Positions 5,608 to 7,990 of a DNA stretch of 7,990 bases are shown one piece after another. The notes beneath the pieces are model-generated. The model was not told the DNA's origin. It did not search any database and worked only from the letters and a program-made list of their open reading frames with translations. Position 1 is the first letter of the stretch. Each line of letters starts with the position of its first letter. Origin of the DNA: an uncultured Collinsella sp. (lineage in GTDB: Bacteria > Actinomycetota > Coriobacteriia > Coriobacteriales > Coriobacteriaceae); assembly GCA_958372035.1 (NCBI GenBank), contig CATXML010000045.1:1-7990 (forward strand), given 5' to 3'. The translations under genes were made by a program, and so were the position numbers.

Positions 5608-6885
5608 ATGTACGATACGGGATCGACAACGTTTATGCTCATCTGCACCATGCTCGTGTTTTTAATGACACCGGGTCTGGCGTTTTTCTATGGCGGCCTG
5701 TCCAGGCGCAAAAATGTCATCAACACCATGCTTATGTGCTTTGGCGCCATTGGCCTGGTTGGTGTGCTGTGGATTGTTGCCGGCTGGTCGCTGGCCTACG
5801 GCGGCGACGGTTCCAGCCCGTTTATTGGAGGCCTTGACCAGCTGCTGTGCCTGCCGGTGCTCAACCAGGTGCTGCAGGCGGCCGAGGGCAATGCTGCGGA
5901 TGGTGCCGTCTACCCTCAGATCATCAACATCGCCTTCCAGATGGCGTTTGCCATGATCACCGCCGCTATCGTTACGGGCAGTCTGGCAGGCCGCGTTAAG
6001 TTTGGTGCCATGACGGCCTTCCTGGGCATTTGGCTGCTCGTGGTCTATGCGCCGCTCGCCCACATGGTTTGGGGCGGCGATGGTTCCTTTATCGGTGACA
6101 TTATCGGCGCGCTCGACTTTGCTGGCGGCGACGTGGTGCACATTTCGTCCGGTCTGACGGGCCTGATTCTCTGCTTAATGCTCGGCCGTCGTCGCGGCTT
6201 TGGCATGGTGAGCTATCGTCCGCATAACGTGCCGTTTGTAGCACTGGGCGCCGGCCTGCTTTGGTTTGGCTGGTTTGGATTTAACGGCGGCAGCGAGTTT
6301 AAGGCCGACGCCGTGGCGGCGCTCGCCATCCTCAACACCGTGACGGCCAGCGCGGCGGGCATGGTCTCATGGCTTGCCGTCGAGCGCGTGCACACCGGTC
6401 GTCCCACGCTGGTGGGCGCCAGCACCGGTCTGGTTGCGGGCCTTGTGGTGGTCACGCCGGGCGCGGGCTTTGCCGAGCCGTGGGCGGCGCTGGTCATGGG
6501 CCTGATCGTCTCTCCCGTCTGTTACCTGGCCATCAGCCATCTCAAGACCAAGTTCGGCTACGACGATGCGCTCGACGCGTTCGGTTGCCACGGTATCGGC
6601 GGCATCTTGGGCGGTGTGCTCACGGGCCTGTTCTGCGTGCCGGAGTTCTCGTGGACCGGTAAGGGCGGCCTGTTCTACACGGGCGACGTGTCGCTGCTTG
6701 TCTCGCAGGTTCTGGGCATTGTGGTGACGGTCGTTATTGTGCTGGTGCTCGACTTGGTGATCGCCGCGGTGGTCAAGGCACTGTTCCACGGCAGCCTGCG
6801 TGTGGACGAGGCCGACGAGGCGCTGGGCCTGGATGCGAGTCAGCACGGCGAGAGCGCCTATCCTTCGTTTAGTGGTCTGGACTAA
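5608..6885 (+). CDS. amtB: Ammonium channel/transporter Amt
   Basis: This 425-residue inner-membrane protein of about 11 helices imports ammonium. All key channel residues known from E. coli AmtB are present at a steady offset: Phe114 and Phe225 (the stacked Phe gate), Trp155 and Ser229 (outer ammonium site), Asp170 (structural, LDFAGG), and the twin pore histidines His178 and His328. The C-terminal tail (about 395-425, ending YPSFSGLD) is the cytosolic part that cooperates with PII. The ATG at 5608 is chosen because AAGGGGGAG lies three bases before it and MYDTGSTTFM fits family starts. In-frame upstream starts at 5551 (TTG) and 5569 lack a good ribosome site. It precedes glnK by 48 bp. This is a very secure call. 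Confidence 0.96.
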   Translation: MYDTGSTTFMLICTMLVFLMTPGLAFFYGGLSRRKNVINTMLMCFGAIGLVGVLWIVAGWSLAYGGDGSSPFIGGLDQLLCLPVLNQVLQAAEGNAADGAVYPQIINIAFQMAFAMITAAIVTGSLAGRVKFGAMTAFLGIWLLVVYAPLAHMVWGGDGSFIGDIIGALDFAGGDVVHISSGLTGLILCLMLGRRRGFGMVSYRPHNVPFVALGAGLLWFGWFGFNGGSEFKADAVAALAILNTVTASAAGMVSWLAVERVHTGRPTLVGASTGLVAGLVVVTPGAGFAEPWAALVMGLIVSPVCYLAISHLKTKFGYDDALDAFGCHGIGGILGGVLTGLFCVPEFSWTGKGGLFYTGDVSLLVSQVLGIVVTVVIVLVLDLVIAAVVKALFHGSLRVDEADEALGLDASQHGESAYPSFSGLD

Positions 6886-6933
6886 CAGTTTCAAACGTTC
6901 TGTCAGACCAACTCTTAAAGAGAGGAATTCACT

Positions 6934-7272
6934 ATGAAGAAGATCACGGCGATTGTTCGTGCCGAGAAGCTTGAGGTTCTTAAAGACGCGCTGTTTGCTG
7001 CTGATGTTCTCGGCATGACTATCAACCAGGTGCAGGGCTGCGGCGCGCAGCATGGCTGGAAGGAATACGTGCGCGGCAACGAGCTGCTCGTCAACACGAT
7101 CCCCAAGGTGCAGTTCACCCTCATCTGCGCCGATGAACATGTCGACGGCATTGTCGAGATCATCTGCAACGCCGCTCGCACCGGTGCCGTCGGTGACGGC
7201 AAGATTTGGGTCGAGCCGGTCGAGGAGGTTATCCGCATCCGTACCGGCGAACACGGCCCCGCCGCGGTGTAG
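6934..7272 (+). CDS. glnK: PII nitrogen-regulatory protein GlnK, lacking Tyr51
   Basis: PII trimers read ATP/ADP and 2-oxoglutarate and plug the Amt channel when nitrogen is plentiful. The protein is 112 residues, the standard length. Seen are Gln39 (ligand site), Arg47, Lys58 (PKV), the C-terminal PII signature TGAVGDGKIWVEPV (83-96) with Lys90, and Arg101/Arg103 in RIRTGE. The T-loop (about 37-55) is altered. Residue 51, the tyrosine that is uridylylated or adenylylated in many bacteria, is Leu. Tyr46 is Val and Arg38 is Ala. Regulation is therefore probably by effector binding alone. AAAGAGAGG lies eight bases before the ATG. Direct linkage to amtB supports the name glnK over glnB. Confidence 0.94.
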   Translation: MKKITAIVRAEKLEVLKDALFAADVLGMTINQVQGCGAQHGWKEYVRGNELLVNTIPKVQFTLICADEHVDGIVEIICNAARTGAVGDGKIWVEPVEEVIRIRTGEHGPAAV

Positions 7273-7288
7273 AGTTGCCTTTCGCCTG

Positions 7289-7325
7289 ATGGGCGCGCCT
7301 CCCTTGGGACGCGCCCATTCTCGTC
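7289..7325 (+). terminator. Terminator-like hairpin after glnK
   Basis: ATGGGCGCG (7289-7297) and CGCGCCCAT (7310-7318) form a perfect 9-bp GC-rich stem. An inner TCCC/GGGA pairing is also possible. The following TTCTCGT is a weak U-tract. Placed 17 bp after the glnK stop, it probably ends the amtB-glnK transcript, perhaps incompletely. Confidence 0.6.
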
Positions 7326-7331
7326 TACAAT
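7304..7331 (+). promoter_or_regulatory. Predicted promoter of the HAD-phosphatase gene
   Basis: TACAAT (7326-7331) is a near-consensus -10 box. TTGGGA (7304-7309), 16 bp upstream, is a partial -35 box that lies within the loop and arm of the preceding terminator hairpin. The transcript would start near 7338, leaving a leader of about 20 bases with AAGGAGAGG before the ATG. Confidence 0.5.
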
Positions 7332-7359
7332 ATCGTGCAGACGAAGGAGAGGCACGCCC

Positions 7360-7990
7360 ATGATCAAGATGTTTGCGAGTGACTTAGACGGAACGCTGCT
7401 GAACGCCTTGCACGAGGCAGACGGGACTATCCGCCGTGCCATTCGCGAGCTGACCGAGGCTGGCCTGCATGTGGTTCCCGCAACCGGACGCTCGACGCTG
7501 CCGATCGGCGAGCATGGCTTTACGGGCCTGGCGCTTGACGCCTGCTGCTCCAATGGGTCCATCGTGCGTGACAGCCATGGCGAGGTTCTCAAGACCTGGA
7601 CCATCGACCCGCAGGTCACCGAGGAGCTGCTCAAGGAGTTTCCGGATATCTGTTTTGACTGCTCCACGCCCGATGGCATGTTCTCGAGCGGTTCGTTCGA
7701 GATGCACCAGGCGGGCTTTAAAAAGGACAGCCCCATCAAGCGCATCGTGATGCGTGGTATGCGTGCGCGTGGCGGGTATCACGAGGAGCAGTATTTTGAC
7801 CAGTCGATCGGCGACATCCTGCGCCACGATGTGTGCAAGATTAACTGCCGCGTGATATCGCCCGGGCTAGAGCGCGACCTTAAGGCGTATCTTGCCGAGC
7901 GCTCGGACCGCGTGGTCAATGCGCCGTTCGATCCGGTGATGTTCGAGATCACGGACGTGGCGTGCAACAAGGGCGAGAGCGTGGTCTGGC
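7360..7990 (+). CDS. Cof-type HAD-superfamily (IIB) phosphatase, N-terminal part
   Basis: The reading frame is open from the ATG at 7360 to the right edge (210 codons); the C-terminus is outside the window. It has HAD motif I SDLDGTL (residues 7-13, nucleophile Asp8 and acid/base Asp10), motif II PATGR (40-44, Thr42) and a motif III lysine in NKGES (203-207). The cap between about residues 80 and 185 is the C2/IIB type found in Cof/YwpJ-like enzymes. These dephosphorylate sugar phosphates, flavin mononucleotide or pyridoxal phosphate with broad specificity; the substrate here is unknown. The start is supported by AAGGAGAGG about eight bases upstream; ATG at 7369 is a weaker choice. It is probably a separate unit from amtB-glnK. 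Confidence 0.88.
   Translation, partial: MIKMFASDLDGTLLNALHEADGTIRRAIRELTEAGLHVVPATGRSTLPIGEHGFTGLALDACCSNGSIVRDSHGEVLKTWTIDPQVTEELLKEFPDICFDCSTPDGMFSSGSFEMHQAGFKKDSPIKRIVMRGMRARGGYHEEQYFDQSIGDILRHDVCKINCRVISPGLERDLKAYLAERSDRVVNAPFDPVMFEITDVACNKGESVVW

Noticed and set aside
6367..7254. A 295-codon frame on the minus strand opposite the end of amtB and glnK
   Set aside because: It spans two certain genes on the other strand, including their intergenic gap, and resembles no family. A further minus-strand frame at 6915-7745 fails for the same reason.

Overview
The window is GC-rich, densely coded DNA from a Gram-positive actinobacterial relative. The amtB-glnK pair, the twin-arginine-type lipoprotein signal on the binding protein, the gene family mix and the REP-like hairpins carrying a GGACAGG loop together suggest the class Coriobacteriia, perhaps Collinsella. 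This is inference from familiarity, not from a search. All genes look chromosomal and of normal composition. There is no transposase, integrase, phage gene, rRNA or tRNA.

Left part, minus strand (1-3621). Transcription runs leftward from a divergent DXS-family gene (1840-3621) to a strong terminator (1796-1838). After 548 bp without a gene, an amino-acid ABC importer begins at its own promoter (-35 1359-1364, -10 1335-1340). Its binding lipoprotein (296-1291) is followed by a permease cut off by the window edge (1-157), with a hairpin between them that may lower permease expression. The gene-free stretch is rich in repeats: two REP-like hairpins, and a striking array of three ~80-bp units, each an inverted repeat built from a CTGTWACAG core.

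Middle part, plus strand (3850-5409). A divergent 228-bp intergenic region holds a perfect 12-bp palindrome. It separates the DXS-family gene from a two-gene operon: an HD-domain phosphohydrolase and, 3 bp later, a CmpB-family (PF06541) membrane protein with a long basic cytosolic tail.

Right part, plus strand (5410-7990). A 198-bp leader with four five-base elements in exact 11-bp phase, plus two small hairpins, precedes the ammonium channel gene amtB and its PII partner glnK. These form the nitrogen-uptake operon: PII senses ATP/ADP and 2-oxoglutarate and blocks the channel. This PII lacks the usual modifiable Tyr51. A terminator hairpin follows, overlapped by the apparent promoter of a Cof-type HAD phosphatase that runs off the right edge.

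The most unusual points are the phased dyad array (1567-1785), a DXS-family enzyme in which both arginines that bind the substrate phosphate in DXS are glycine, the Tyr51-less PII, and the 11-bp phased candidate operator in front of amtB.
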